DNA of 64,000 nt from Dehalococcoidia bacterium (GTDB lineage: Bacteria > Chloroflexota > Dehalococcoidia > Bin125): assembly GCA_022826965.1 (NCBI GenBank), contig JAJDTU010000009.1, positions 206,206 to 270,205 on the forward strand, in the 5' to 3' direction. Shown here one piece after another: positions 33,946 through 41,589 of the stretch. How positions within the stretch are numbered: the stretch's first letter is position 1; every line of letters starts with the position of its first letter. The translations under genes were made by a program, and so were the position numbers. A model generated the notes under the pieces. That model saw only the letters and a list, made by a program, of their open reading frames with translations, did not search any database and had not been told where the DNA came from.

Positions 33946-34755
33946 ATGCCGGATCCACGCGAGCTGGTGGCGGAGACGTACCTGCAGTTCGCAGAGGATC
34001 TGGCGGACGCATCGGGCGAGGCGATCCGGCCTTGGTTTCGGAGTGAGCTGGAGGTTGAGCGCAAAGGTGACGGCTCGCCGGTGACGCAGGCGGATCGGTC
34101 GGCCGAGCGGGCAATCCGGGAGCGGATCTCAGAGTTGTATCCCGACCATGGGGTGATCGGCGAGGAGTTCGGATCGGAACGGACGGATGCGGAATGGGTG
34201 TGGGTGATCGATCCGATCGACGGGACCGGTGCGTTCGTCACGGGATTGCCGACGTTCGGCACGCTGATCGCACTGGTTCAGCACGGTCATCCGGTGCTGG
34301 GTGTACTTGACCAACCGATATTGCGTGAGCGCTGGTCGGGTATGTGTTTCCCGGATGTGCGGCCACGTACTACACACAACTCACAGGTTGTCCACACGTC
34401 GTCAACCACCGATTTACACGCGTCGATCGGCTTCGCGACCGACCCGACGATGTTCAAAGGCTCCGCCCGAAGTGGTTGGGAGACACTTTCATCATCGTTC
34501 GAGCGGGTCAGGTACGGGATTGACTGTTACGCGTACGGTCTGCTGGCATCGGGCTTTGTGGACATTGTGTGCGAAGCCTCGTTGAAGTCCTGGGATTACC
34601 TGGCGCTGGCGCCGATCGTGCGCGGCGCCGGTGGGCGAATGACCGACTGGAGCGGATCGGAGCTGACGCTGGAGTCGGGCGATCGCGTCCTGGCGAGCGC
34701 GAACATGCGACTACACCGGGCCGCGATCGCACGACTTGAGGCATCGGACGGGTAG
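33946..34755 (+). CDS. Inositol-monophosphatase family phosphatase
   Basis: 269 residues. Metal-binding motifs: GVIGEEFG (Glu 73/74), VIDPIDGTGAFVTGLP (Asp 89, Asp 92) and SLKSWDYLALAPIVRGAGG (Asp near 218). The family includes inositol monophosphatase, histidinol phosphatase (HisN) and fructose bisphosphatases. Placement opposite ino1 favours inositol-1-phosphate as substrate; sequence alone cannot exclude HisN. Predicted to be leaderless. Confidence 0.88.
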   Translation: MPDPRELVAETYLQFAEDLADASGEAIRPWFRSELEVERKGDGSPVTQADRSAERAIRERISELYPDHGVIGEEFGSERTDAEWVWVIDPIDGTGAFVTGLPTFGTLIALVQHGHPVLGVLDQPILRERWSGMCFPDVRPRTTHNSQVVHTSSTTDLHASIGFATDPTMFKGSARSGWETLSSSFERVRYGIDCYAYGLLASGFVDIVCEASLKSWDYLALAPIVRGAGGRMTDWSGSELTLESGDRVLASANMRLHRAAIARLEASDG

Positions 34756-34861
34756 AACCAGGTCCAATTCGCGATAGACATGTGGACAGCAGGTGGAACG
34801 TACTGGCCACTTCGTGGATAACGAACCGGACGAGGAGATGCGCGGGGCGTCGCGTCCGGAG

Positions 34862-35083
34862 TTAGCCGGCGGCGTCGGCGTGGGCCTTGACCTTGCGCAG
34901 GACGGGGAGTCCGGTGCGCGGGTTCTCGACGATCTCGTAGCCATCGGGGACGGCATCAATCGCACCGGGCTTCTCCGACTTGGCGAAGAAGTAGATGCGC
35001 TGCGAATGGTGGTTACGCAGTTCGATGTCGCGGGCGTGGAGGAAGTAGGTCTCGTGCCGACGGTTGGTGGTGGAAAAAGCCAT
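34862..35083 (-). CDS. Small conserved protein of unknown function
   Basis: 73 residues. ETYFLHARDIELRNHHSQRIYFFAKSE then GAIDAVPDGYEIVENPRTGLPVLRK. The compact beta-rich pattern with YFF..., VP.GYE and TGLP is familiar as a small conserved protein of Chloroflexota-type genomes; its function is unknown. It is divergent from the thioredoxin-fold lipoprotein across a short gap. Confidence 0.65.
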   Translation of the reverse strand: MAFSTTNRRHETYFLHARDIELRNHHSQRIYFFAKSEKPGAIDAVPDGYEIVENPRTGLPVLRKVKAHADAAG

Positions 35084-35129
35084 GCCTGGCAGCCTTCCGA
35101 TCACTTGTCTTGTTATTGATCAAGTGCCT

Positions 35130-36194
35130 ATGCCGTTACGTCATATATTCAAGCGACTTTGGAGCGAGTTGTCAATCCAGCGTGGAAAACTCGTTACGTC
35201 TAGTATTCACCAATTGTTGACGATCGGGGGGTGGCCGCTGGCGGCGATGATGATCGTCGGCGCAGCGTGTGCAAGTCCGGACGAGCAGCAGTCGACCGCG
35301 GGTCCGCCGGACGCCGACGCCTGGACGGTCGCGCAGCGCGATGCGGACGCTCGCTGGCTACCGATCCTCGCCACACAGGACCTCGGGGTTGGCGTCAAAC
35401 GGATTGCGTTCACGCTTGACGGGTTGTCTGCTAGCGAGGAAGTGCCGACCGTCCGCGTGTCGTTGTTTGAACTTGAGCAAGATCGCGAGAACCCGGTCTC
35501 CGTTCAGTACGCGCGATTCATCAGCTACGACCCGAGCGTCGGGATCGCCGCGCATGGCCATGCGAATGCGTCGGTTTCCGATCGGGCGCTGCCGGTTGGC
35601 CGGGGCGTGTATGTCGTGCCGGTGCGACTGAATTCTCAAGGGTTGTGGGGGTTGTTGCTTGAGATGTCGTCGGGCGCGGGCGATGAGATTGCTCGGCTGC
35701 GGTTCTCGGTCCGGGAGCGGCAGGCTGCGCCTCGGGTCGGCGAGCGGGCGCCGTCGGTCGAGTCGCGAACCCGCGGTGACGTTTCGGCGCTGGCGGAGTT
35801 GACGTCCGATCCAGATCCGGAGCCGGGACTGTACATGCTTTCGATCGCGGAGGCGCTGGCGCTGGAGCGGCCGCTGTTGCTGACGTTCGCCACGCCGGCG
35901 TTCTGCCACTCCCGGACCTGCGCACCGGTGCTTGAGGCGGTCAAGACGGTATGGCGCGAGTTCTCGACGGAGGTTTCGGGGATCCATGTCGAGGTGTTTG
36001 AGAATCCCGAGTCACCGAGGCAACTGGTGGAGGCGGAGGCGTTCGTGGCCTGGAGACTGCCCTCGGAGCCGTGGGTGTTCGTGATCGACGGCGAGGGGGT
36101 TATTCGGTACGCGTTCGAGGGGGCGGTGACGGAGGAGGAGCTGCGCTCGGCGGTTGAGTGGGTCGTGCAGCGAGGTCGGCAGGGAGGTCGGTAG
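35130..36194 (+). CDS. Thioredoxin-fold lipoprotein, start uncertain
   Basis: 355 residues if ATG 35130 is used. A hydrophobic stretch (LLTIGGWPLAAMMIVGAAC) ends in a lipobox-like cysteine at about residue 47, so a TTG start near 35217-35220 giving a normal-length signal peptide is also possible. The mature protein has a beta domain (VKRIAFTLDGLSASEEVPTVRVSLFEL) and a C-terminal thioredoxin fold: PLLLTFATPAFCHSRTCAPVLEAVKTVW with CxxxxC instead of CxxC, then EPWVFVIDGEGVIRYAFEG. Probably extracytoplasmic redox or carrier protein. Two near-identical 18-mers lie inside the first 27 codons of the longer form, which argues for the later start. Confidence 0.65.
   Translation: MPLRHIFKRLWSELSIQRGKLVTSSIHQLLTIGGWPLAAMMIVGAACASPDEQQSTAGPPDADAWTVAQRDADARWLPILATQDLGVGVKRIAFTLDGLSASEEVPTVRVSLFELEQDRENPVSVQYARFISYDPSVGIAAHGHANASVSDRALPVGRGVYVVPVRLNSQGLWGLLLEMSSGAGDEIARLRFSVRERQAAPRVGERAPSVESRTRGDVSALAELTSDPDPEPGLYMLSIAEALALERPLLLTFATPAFCHSRTCAPVLEAVKTVWREFSTEVSGIHVEVFENPESPRQLVEAEAFVAWRLPSEPWVFVIDGEGVIRYAFEGAVTEEELRSAVEWVVQRGRQGGR
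35134..35209 (+). promoter_or_regulatory. Direct repeat CGTTACGTC...TATTCA, two copies
   Basis: An 18-base sequence at 35134-35151 (CGTTACGTCATATATTCA) recurs at 35192-35209 with 15 of 18 bases the same. Spacing is 58 bases. It may be an operator or promoter array for the lipoprotein gene. Confidence 0.4.
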
Positions 36195-36200
36195 GGGGAG

Positions 36201-36572
36201 CTAAGGCGAACCGTTGACGAGCACGGTCTCTACCCGTTCGACCAATTCGTCAACCCTCTGTAGATGGCGGTCGACGTCCTCAGGCCGAAGGAAGCCCTCG
36301 TAGAAATTGGCGTGCAAGCTGTTGGCGTAGACGAAGGAATCGTAAATCGCTTCATCGTCAACTTCTTCGGCCAGGCGCTGCGCGACGTCAAACAGCACGC
36401 GATGCTGACCGTGCCGCCAACCTCTTTGGGCAGCCACGGCCTTCATCATCTGCGCAGCGGCACCCCAGCCCTTTTCCGAGGCCTGCTCCAGGTCATCGCG
36501 GGCCAGTTCCTCACTCGCCTGAGCAAGGAATTTTCGCCCTCGTGCGACATACTGCGTAGCAGCTTCATTCAT
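36201..36572 (-). CDS. HEPN-like small protein (PaREP1-type), paralogue of 15621-15947
   Basis: 123 residues. QASEKGWGAAAQMMKAVAAQRG and the later ANSLHANFYEGFLRPEDVDRHLQRVDELV match the protein at 15621-15947 through their whole length. No nucleotidyltransferase partner gene is adjacent. The ATG has AGGAG upstream. Convergent with the lipoprotein gene (six bases between the stops). Confidence 0.68.
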   Translation of the reverse strand: MNEAATQYVARGRKFLAQASEELARDDLEQASEKGWGAAAQMMKAVAAQRGWRHGQHRVLFDVAQRLAEEVDDEAIYDSFVYANSLHANFYEGFLRPEDVDRHLQRVDELVERVETVLVNGSP

Positions 36573-36651
36573 TCGGCGCTCCTGTTACGGCATCTTATCA
36601 GGCGGGCGGAGTCGGCTGATACTACCCTCTGGGTTGAAGGCGAGGCTGGGC

Positions 36652-37509
36652 ATGGCGTTGGCGGCGTCGGAGCGGGCTCAGATTCGGCAGCAGTTTGCTG
36701 CGATTGAGGGACCGCTGAAGCTGGAGTACTACCACCAGAGCCCGCGTCGGGTGATGGTGCCCGGCCGCCCGGAGAAACCGAGCTGCGCGCTGGCGAAGGA
36801 ACTGTACGAGGAGATCGCCGATCTCTCCGAGCACATATCGCTGACCATCTATGAGCACGAGGAGTCGGAGGAGCAGGCCGAGCGGCGAGACATCGTCGAT
36901 GTGCCCTGCGTCCTGATTCGCGGCGAGTTGAATCGACCGCTGCGCTTCTACGGGGCGCCGAACGGTCACCTGATGGTGGCGATGATCCGGTCGATGGTGC
37001 TGGCTTCGACGCTACAGGCGAAGCCGGCCGTCAAGATGAAGCGAGCGCTGGGCAAGCTGCGGCGTCCGACGCGTCTGCGCCTGCTGGGTTCGGCGTCGGA
37101 TCCGACGGCTGGCCAGGCGGCGCTGGCAGCCTGTTCGGTCGCTCTGCTCTCACCCAAACTGCAGACGGACGTGTTTGCGATCGAGGAGTTCGGCGAGATC
37201 GGGGCGCGCTCGGGCGTGACAGCGCTGCCAGCGTTGTTTATCGACGATCGGCTGTTCGCCGCCGGATTGGTTGACCCGTTGGAGCTGGTTGAGTTCATTG
37301 GCGTCTGGCAGGCGAATCCGGAGAAGGCGCAGCTGAATCCACCGGCGACGCAGCCCGGCTCGGCGACCGCGTGGCGTCCGGCGCAGCCGCAGCGGGAGCC
37401 GGCGCCGCTCGATCCGATCGCGGCCGCCGCAGGCCGGGCTCGGGAACCGGTGGCGACGCCGGAGGGCATGCGCCGCACGGCGGGCGGCCTCATTGTGCCG
37501 AATCGGTAG
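36652..37509 (+). CDS. Double thioredoxin-fold protein lacking CxxC
   Basis: 285 residues from ATG 36652 (a TTG at 36634 is an alternative). The plan is that of protein disulfide oxidoreductase (PDO/AhpF N-terminal): two thioredoxin folds. Fold 1 has EKPSCALAKELYEEIADLSEHISLTIYEHE with SCAL where CxxC is expected, plus VPCVLI. Fold 2 has SASDPTAGQAALAA and GVTALPALFIDDRLFAAG with no active-site cysteine. The Pro/Ala-rich tail is unstructured. It may be a scaffold or thiol-binding protein rather than a redox enzyme. Confidence 0.6.
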   Translation: MALAASERAQIRQQFAAIEGPLKLEYYHQSPRRVMVPGRPEKPSCALAKELYEEIADLSEHISLTIYEHEESEEQAERRDIVDVPCVLIRGELNRPLRFYGAPNGHLMVAMIRSMVLASTLQAKPAVKMKRALGKLRRPTRLRLLGSASDPTAGQAALAACSVALLSPKLQTDVFAIEEFGEIGARSGVTALPALFIDDRLFAAGLVDPLELVEFIGVWQANPEKAQLNPPATQPGSATAWRPAQPQREPAPLDPIAAAAGRAREPVATPEGMRRTAGGLIVPNR

Positions 37510-37569
37510 TACGCTCCAACATATAGTTGAGCGGTCGAGCAGTTGACGGACAGTTAGCGGAGATGTGCC

Positions 37570-38707
37570 GTGGTTGGTGTTGACGATCTGCGCGAGACGC
37601 TGACGTCGCTGTCGGAGCGATTGCACGACGTTTTGGAGCGTCTTTGACCTGACCTCGGTGGAGGCGGAGGCTTCGCGGCTGGAGGCCGAATCGATGGCGT
37701 CCGGCTTCTGGGACGACGCGGAGCGTGCGCGGTCGGTGATGAAGCGGTTGGCGGCTCGCCAGCGCACGATCGAAACGTGGCGGGGTCTGGAGACGCGGCT
37801 GACGGAGGCGGTGGAGTTGTTGGAGCTGGCCGACGACGAGGAACTCGCCGATGACCTGGCCTCGGAAGCTGCGGCGATGGAGGAAGAGATCGAACGGCGC
37901 TCGTTTGAGTTGGCGTTCTCGGGCCCATACGACGATCGCTCGGCCGTGATCGCGATCTATGCCGGCGCGGGCGGGATCGACTCGCAGGACTGGACGGAGA
38001 TGCTGCTGCGCATGTATCAGCGCTGGGCCGAGCGGGCGGGCTTCGGCGTCGACCTGGTGGACCTGGTGGAAGGTGAAGAGGCGGGGCTCAAGTCGGCGAC
38101 GCTTGAGGTCAAGGGCGAAGCGGACGGCGGCGGGGCGTATGGGTGGCTGCGCTCGGAACATGGCGTGCACCGGTTGGTGCGGATCTCGCCGTTCGACCAG
38201 AATCATGCGCGGCACACATCGTTCGCGCGGGTCGAGATCATGCCTGAGACGGAGGGCGCTGCGGAGGTGGAGATCGACGAGGAGGAGATCAAGATCGATG
38301 TCTACCGCGCTTCGGGCAACGGCGGTCAGAACGTGCAGAAGAACTCGACGGCGGTACGGATTACGCACTTGCCGACCGGATTTGTCGTGAGCTGCCAGAA
38401 CGAGCGCTCGTTGCGGCGCAACCGCGAGTCGGCGATGCGCGTGCTTGAGGCGCGATTGCTGATGCTGGAGGAGCAGAAGCGAGAGGAAGAGCGGCTGGCG
38501 ATCCGGGGCGAGCATATCGAGGCGGGCTGGGGCAACCAGATTCGTTCGTACGTGTTGCAGCCGTACCGGATGGTGAAGGATCTGCGCACCCAGCATGAGA
38601 CATCGGACGCCGAGAGCGTGCTTGACGGCGAGCTCGACGAATTCCTCCGCGCATCGCTGAAGCATCAGATTGGGCAGGATGGCGCGCGGGCGGAGGCGGT
38701 GGCATGA
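37570..38707 (+). CDS. prfB: Peptide chain release factor 2, programmed +1 frameshift
   Basis: 378 residues made by joining 37570-37644 and 37646-38707. The first 25 codons from GTG 37570 end at CTT TGA C; +1 shifting on CTT continues as LDLTSVEAEASRLEAES. RF2 markers follow: SPF anticodon-like motif at about residues 206-208 (VRISPFDQN) and GGQ at 251-253 (RASGNGGQNVQKNS). It releases peptides at UGA and UAA. Autoregulation: when RF2 is scarce, the in-frame UGA is slow to terminate and frameshifting rises. The stop overlaps the next ATG (ATGA). Confidence 0.93.
37635..37648 (+). promoter_or_regulatory. prfB: prfB programmed +1 frameshift site
   Basis: GGAG (Shine-Dalgarno-like, 37635-37638), three bases, CTT (37642-37644), TGA (37645-37647), C. 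This is the canonical RF2 layout; the spacer is three bases, as needed for the stimulating SD interaction. Confidence 0.9.
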
Positions 38708-40221
38708 AGCGGGTCGGGCTGCTGCTAGCGACGGCCGGGATCATTGCGGCGGCATGGACGTTCATGGCGTCCGTTTCGCCGTTGAACGCGCAGTCGGCCG
38801 AGGAGAGTCCGACGGTCCAGGGGACCCGGTTTGAGAACGCCTGGCCGGACTCGGTAACCGTGACGTCGCTGGTCGGCGGCGCGGAGAATGTCGAGTCGGC
38901 GACGTTCCTGTACGCGGTGCTGCCGGAAGGGGCGCTGACGCGGGAGCCCGCGGAAGTCGCGAGCGGTGACGTGACGCGGGTCACGGCCGTGTTCCCGACC
39001 CGCGATCCGATGCTCTGGATACCGGCAGGCGCCGACTTCGAGTGGCACTGGGAGTTCGTGTTTGCGAACGGTGAGAAGTTCGAGACCGAGCCGCAGATCT
39101 GGCGATACGAGGATCCTCGGTTCGAGTGGCAGTCGATGACGGAGGGCGTGCTGGAGGTCTCGTGGTACGACGACCGGGGCGTGGCGCAGACGATGCTGGA
39201 TGAGGGGATTGCTGCGCTCGAGGAGATCTCGCCATTTCTTGGCCTGGACGAATTGATCCCGATCAAGGTGTACGTGTGGGCGAACACGGAAGACGCACGA
39301 GAGGTGGAGCGGATCCAGTCGGAGCGGTTTGAGGAGTCGGTGATTACCGGCGGGACGAGGGTGCTGGCCGATCTGGTGCACATCTACACTCCGTCGCGCT
39401 GGGTGGTACGGCATGAACTGACGCACGTGTTGACCAAGCTGGCCGGTGAGGGTCCGTACGGTGATCTACCGGCCTGGCTTGACGAAGGCATGGCCACGCT
39501 CGCCGAAGGCGACTGGATCGAGCGTCGGGGCGGTGCGTTGCAGTACGCGATCAACAACGACATCGTGCTGTCGCTGCGGAGCATGGAGTCGCCGTCGAAC
39601 CGACCGGGCTTCGTCGACATCTTCTACGGACAGTCGGCGGCCATCGTGTTGTATCTACTCACCGAGTACGGCAACGAGAAGATGAACGACCTGTTCCGGG
39701 CGTTCAAAGAGGGATCGAGCGTTGACGATGCGTTGCTGGAGGTCTACGGCCTCGATCGCGATGCCCTCGATAACGCGTGGCGCGACTCGGTGGGACTGGG
39801 TCCGAGAGAAGAAGGGGAAGACCGCTCGACCGTGATCGAGGACGAGGTGATCTCGGGTCCCGAAGTGGCCGACGACGAACAGTCGTCGGAGCAGGCCGCG
39901 GAGGCCGAGCAGGACCGCGCGGAGGAATCCCAGATCGAAGACGACGGCGGGGACCAACAGGGATCGCAGCAGCAGGCAGGGCAGGCGGGCGAGGCGGGCG
40001 ACGAGGAGCAGCAGGCGGCGGCGAGCGCGACGAGCCGGTCGGACGAGGAGATCGCCGATCGGGTGGCCGAGATCGAGCGGCGCCAGGACGAGCGTCGGCC
40101 GCGTCCGGTCTTTGAGGTCGCAGGTCCGTTCCCGTGGGAGTGGCCGTTGATCGGGATCGCCGGCGGACTGGTGGTATTGAGCGGGCTGTTGCTGGTCCGG
40201 GTGCTGACGGCGCGGGACTGA
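38704..40221 (+). CDS. Secreted/membrane MA-family metallopeptidase
   Basis: 505 residues. Signal peptide (residues 1-30), extracytoplasmic domain with the zinc site VVRHELTHVLTKLAG (HExxH) and downstream Glu in LPAWLDEGMATLAEGD, then a long acidic Gln/Glu/Asp-rich linker (about residues 375-455) and a C-terminal membrane helix (WPLIGIAGGLVVLSGLLLVRVL). A gluzincin-type peptidase facing outside. It overlaps prfB by four bases. A homologue with a ruined active site is at 26869-27762. Confidence 0.8.
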   Translation: MKRVGLLLATAGIIAAAWTFMASVSPLNAQSAEESPTVQGTRFENAWPDSVTVTSLVGGAENVESATFLYAVLPEGALTREPAEVASGDVTRVTAVFPTRDPMLWIPAGADFEWHWEFVFANGEKFETEPQIWRYEDPRFEWQSMTEGVLEVSWYDDRGVAQTMLDEGIAALEEISPFLGLDELIPIKVYVWANTEDAREVERIQSERFEESVITGGTRVLADLVHIYTPSRWVVRHELTHVLTKLAGEGPYGDLPAWLDEGMATLAEGDWIERRGGALQYAINNDIVLSLRSMESPSNRPGFVDIFYGQSAAIVLYLLTEYGNEKMNDLFRAFKEGSSVDDALLEVYGLDRDALDNAWRDSVGLGPREEGEDRSTVIEDEVISGPEVADDEQSSEQAAEAEQDRAEESQIEDDGGDQQGSQQQAGQAGEAGDEEQQAAASATSRSDEEIADRVAEIERRQDERRPRPVFEVAGPFPWEWPLIGIAGGLVVLSGLLLVRVLTARD

Positions 40222-40228
40222 CTGCGCG

Positions 40229-41125
40229 TTAGCGCTGGCGCGAGATCCGCGCGGCGCGGGTGACGTTGTTGAGCAACATGGCGACGGTCATCGGTCCGAC
40301 GCCGCCGGGCACCGGCGTGATCGCGGAGGCGACCTCGCTCACGGCTGCGAAGTCCACATCGCCGACCAGGCGATAGCCGCGCTTGCGGGTTGGATCGTCC
40401 AGCCGATTGACGCCGACGTCGATCACGGTGACGCCGTTGTGGACCATGTCGGCCGAGATCGTGTTGGGGCGGCCGGTCGCGGCGACGAGGATGTCGGCTT
40501 CTCGGGTGATTGCGGGCAGGTCGGCCGTGTTGGTGTGACAGAGCGTGACGGTGGCGTTGGCGCCCTGCCGTTTCTGGGCGAGCATCGCGGCGAGCGGCAT
40601 GCCGACCAGTCGGCTGCGTCCGACGATGACGACGTGTTTGCCGGCCGGATCGGCGCCGCTGCGGACGAGGAGTTGCTGAACGCCGTGCGGTGTGGCGGGC
40701 AGGTAGCGTTCGCGGCCCAGCAGGACGCGTCCCTGGTTGACCGGGTGGAGGCCGTCAACGTCCTTGAGGGGGTCGATGCGGTCGATCAGCAGGTCGGCAT
40801 CGACGCCCTCGGGCAGCGGCAGTTGGAGGATGATTCCGTGTACATCGGGATCGGCGTTGAGCAGGTCGATGCGGTCGCGGATTCGACGCTCGGTCTGTCG
40901 GGGATCGAAGTCGGCTTCGATTCGGTGGATGACGACCTTGATCCCGGTTTCCTGACCGGCCTTGTGTTTGCCGCGTACGTAGCTGGCGGAGGCGGGGTTG
41001 TCGCCGACGAGGATGACGGCGAGATGCGGCAAGAGTCCGCCGACGATCATGTCCTCGACCTGCCGCGTCAACGCCTCGCGGATGCCGGCAGCGATGGCGG
41101 CGCCGTCAATGATCGTGGCCGTCAT
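40229..41125 (-). CDS. folD: Methylenetetrahydrofolate dehydrogenase/cyclohydrolase
   Basis: 298 residues, usual length. GDNPASASYVRGKHKAGQETGI (catalytic Tyr and Lys), GIILQLPLPEG, then KDVDGLHPVNQGRVL, HVVIVGRSRLVGMPLAAML (NADP site) and TPVPGGVGPMTVAMLLNNV. Interconverts methylene-, methenyl- and formyl-tetrahydrofolate in one-carbon metabolism. ATG start. Confidence 0.97.
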   Translation of the reverse strand: MTATIIDGAAIAAGIREALTRQVEDMIVGGLLPHLAVILVGDNPASASYVRGKHKAGQETGIKVVIHRIEADFDPRQTERRIRDRIDLLNADPDVHGIILQLPLPEGVDADLLIDRIDPLKDVDGLHPVNQGRVLLGRERYLPATPHGVQQLLVRSGADPAGKHVVIVGRSRLVGMPLAAMLAQKRQGANATVTLCHTNTADLPAITREADILVAATGRPNTISADMVHNGVTVIDVGVNRLDDPTRKRGYRLVGDVDFAAVSEVASAITPVPGGVGPMTVAMLLNNVTRAARISRQR

Positions 41126-41185
41126 GCGGTCAGGGTATGGCAGAGACCGAGGATGAAGTGTGACGTGGTTGCTGAGGCAGATTGG

Positions 41186-41191
41186 TAGGCT
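41186..41191 (+). promoter_or_regulatory. Predicted near-leaderless -10 box TAGGCT
   Basis: TAGGCT is followed by eight bases and ATG 41200 of acpS. Spacing is two bases longer than at the other leaderless starts. Confidence 0.5.
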
Positions 41192-41199
41192 GCGAATCG

Positions 41200-41589
41200 A
41201 TGTTCGGAGACCTGACCTGCGGCGTGGATCTGCTGTTGATTGAGCGGTTCGAAAGCGTGCTCAATCGGCATCCGGATCGATTTCCCAAGCGCATCCTGAC
41301 TGATCGGGAGCGCGAGTACTGCGGTGATCGTCTGGCGGAGATGGCGGTGCGGTTTGCCGGCAAGGAAGCGGTGATGAAGTGCCTGGGCACCGGCGTTCGG
41401 GGGGTGAAATGGAAGGAGATCGAGATTCTTGCCAATGCACGCGGCAAGCCGGTGGTGATTCTGCACGGCGGGGCGCGTGAGCGGGCGCGGGAGATCGGGC
41501 TCGAGCGGATCGAGATTAGTCTGACCCACGAGAAGAACATGGCCTGCGCGTTCGCGGTCGGACAGCCGCGATGGGGGGAGCGACGATGA
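41200..41589 (+). CDS. acpS: Holo-[acyl-carrier-protein] synthase
   Basis: 129 residues. CGVDLLLIERFESVLNRHPDRFPKRILTDRE has the metal-binding Asp, RFAGKEAVMKCLGTG the Glu/Lys catalytic pair, and IEISLTHEKNMACAFAV the closing strand. It transfers 4'-phosphopantetheine from CoA to ACP. It overlaps the next gene by four bases (ATGA); acpS followed by the NAD(P)HX repair gene is a common bacterial arrangement. Confidence 0.94.
   Translation: MFGDLTCGVDLLLIERFESVLNRHPDRFPKRILTDREREYCGDRLAEMAVRFAGKEAVMKCLGTGVRGVKWKEIEILANARGKPVVILHGGARERAREIGLERIEISLTHEKNMACAFAVGQPRWGERR

Noticed and set aside
37645..37647. prfB frameshift as a sequencing error
   Set aside because: CTT TGA C with GGAG three bases before is the well-known programmed site of this gene.
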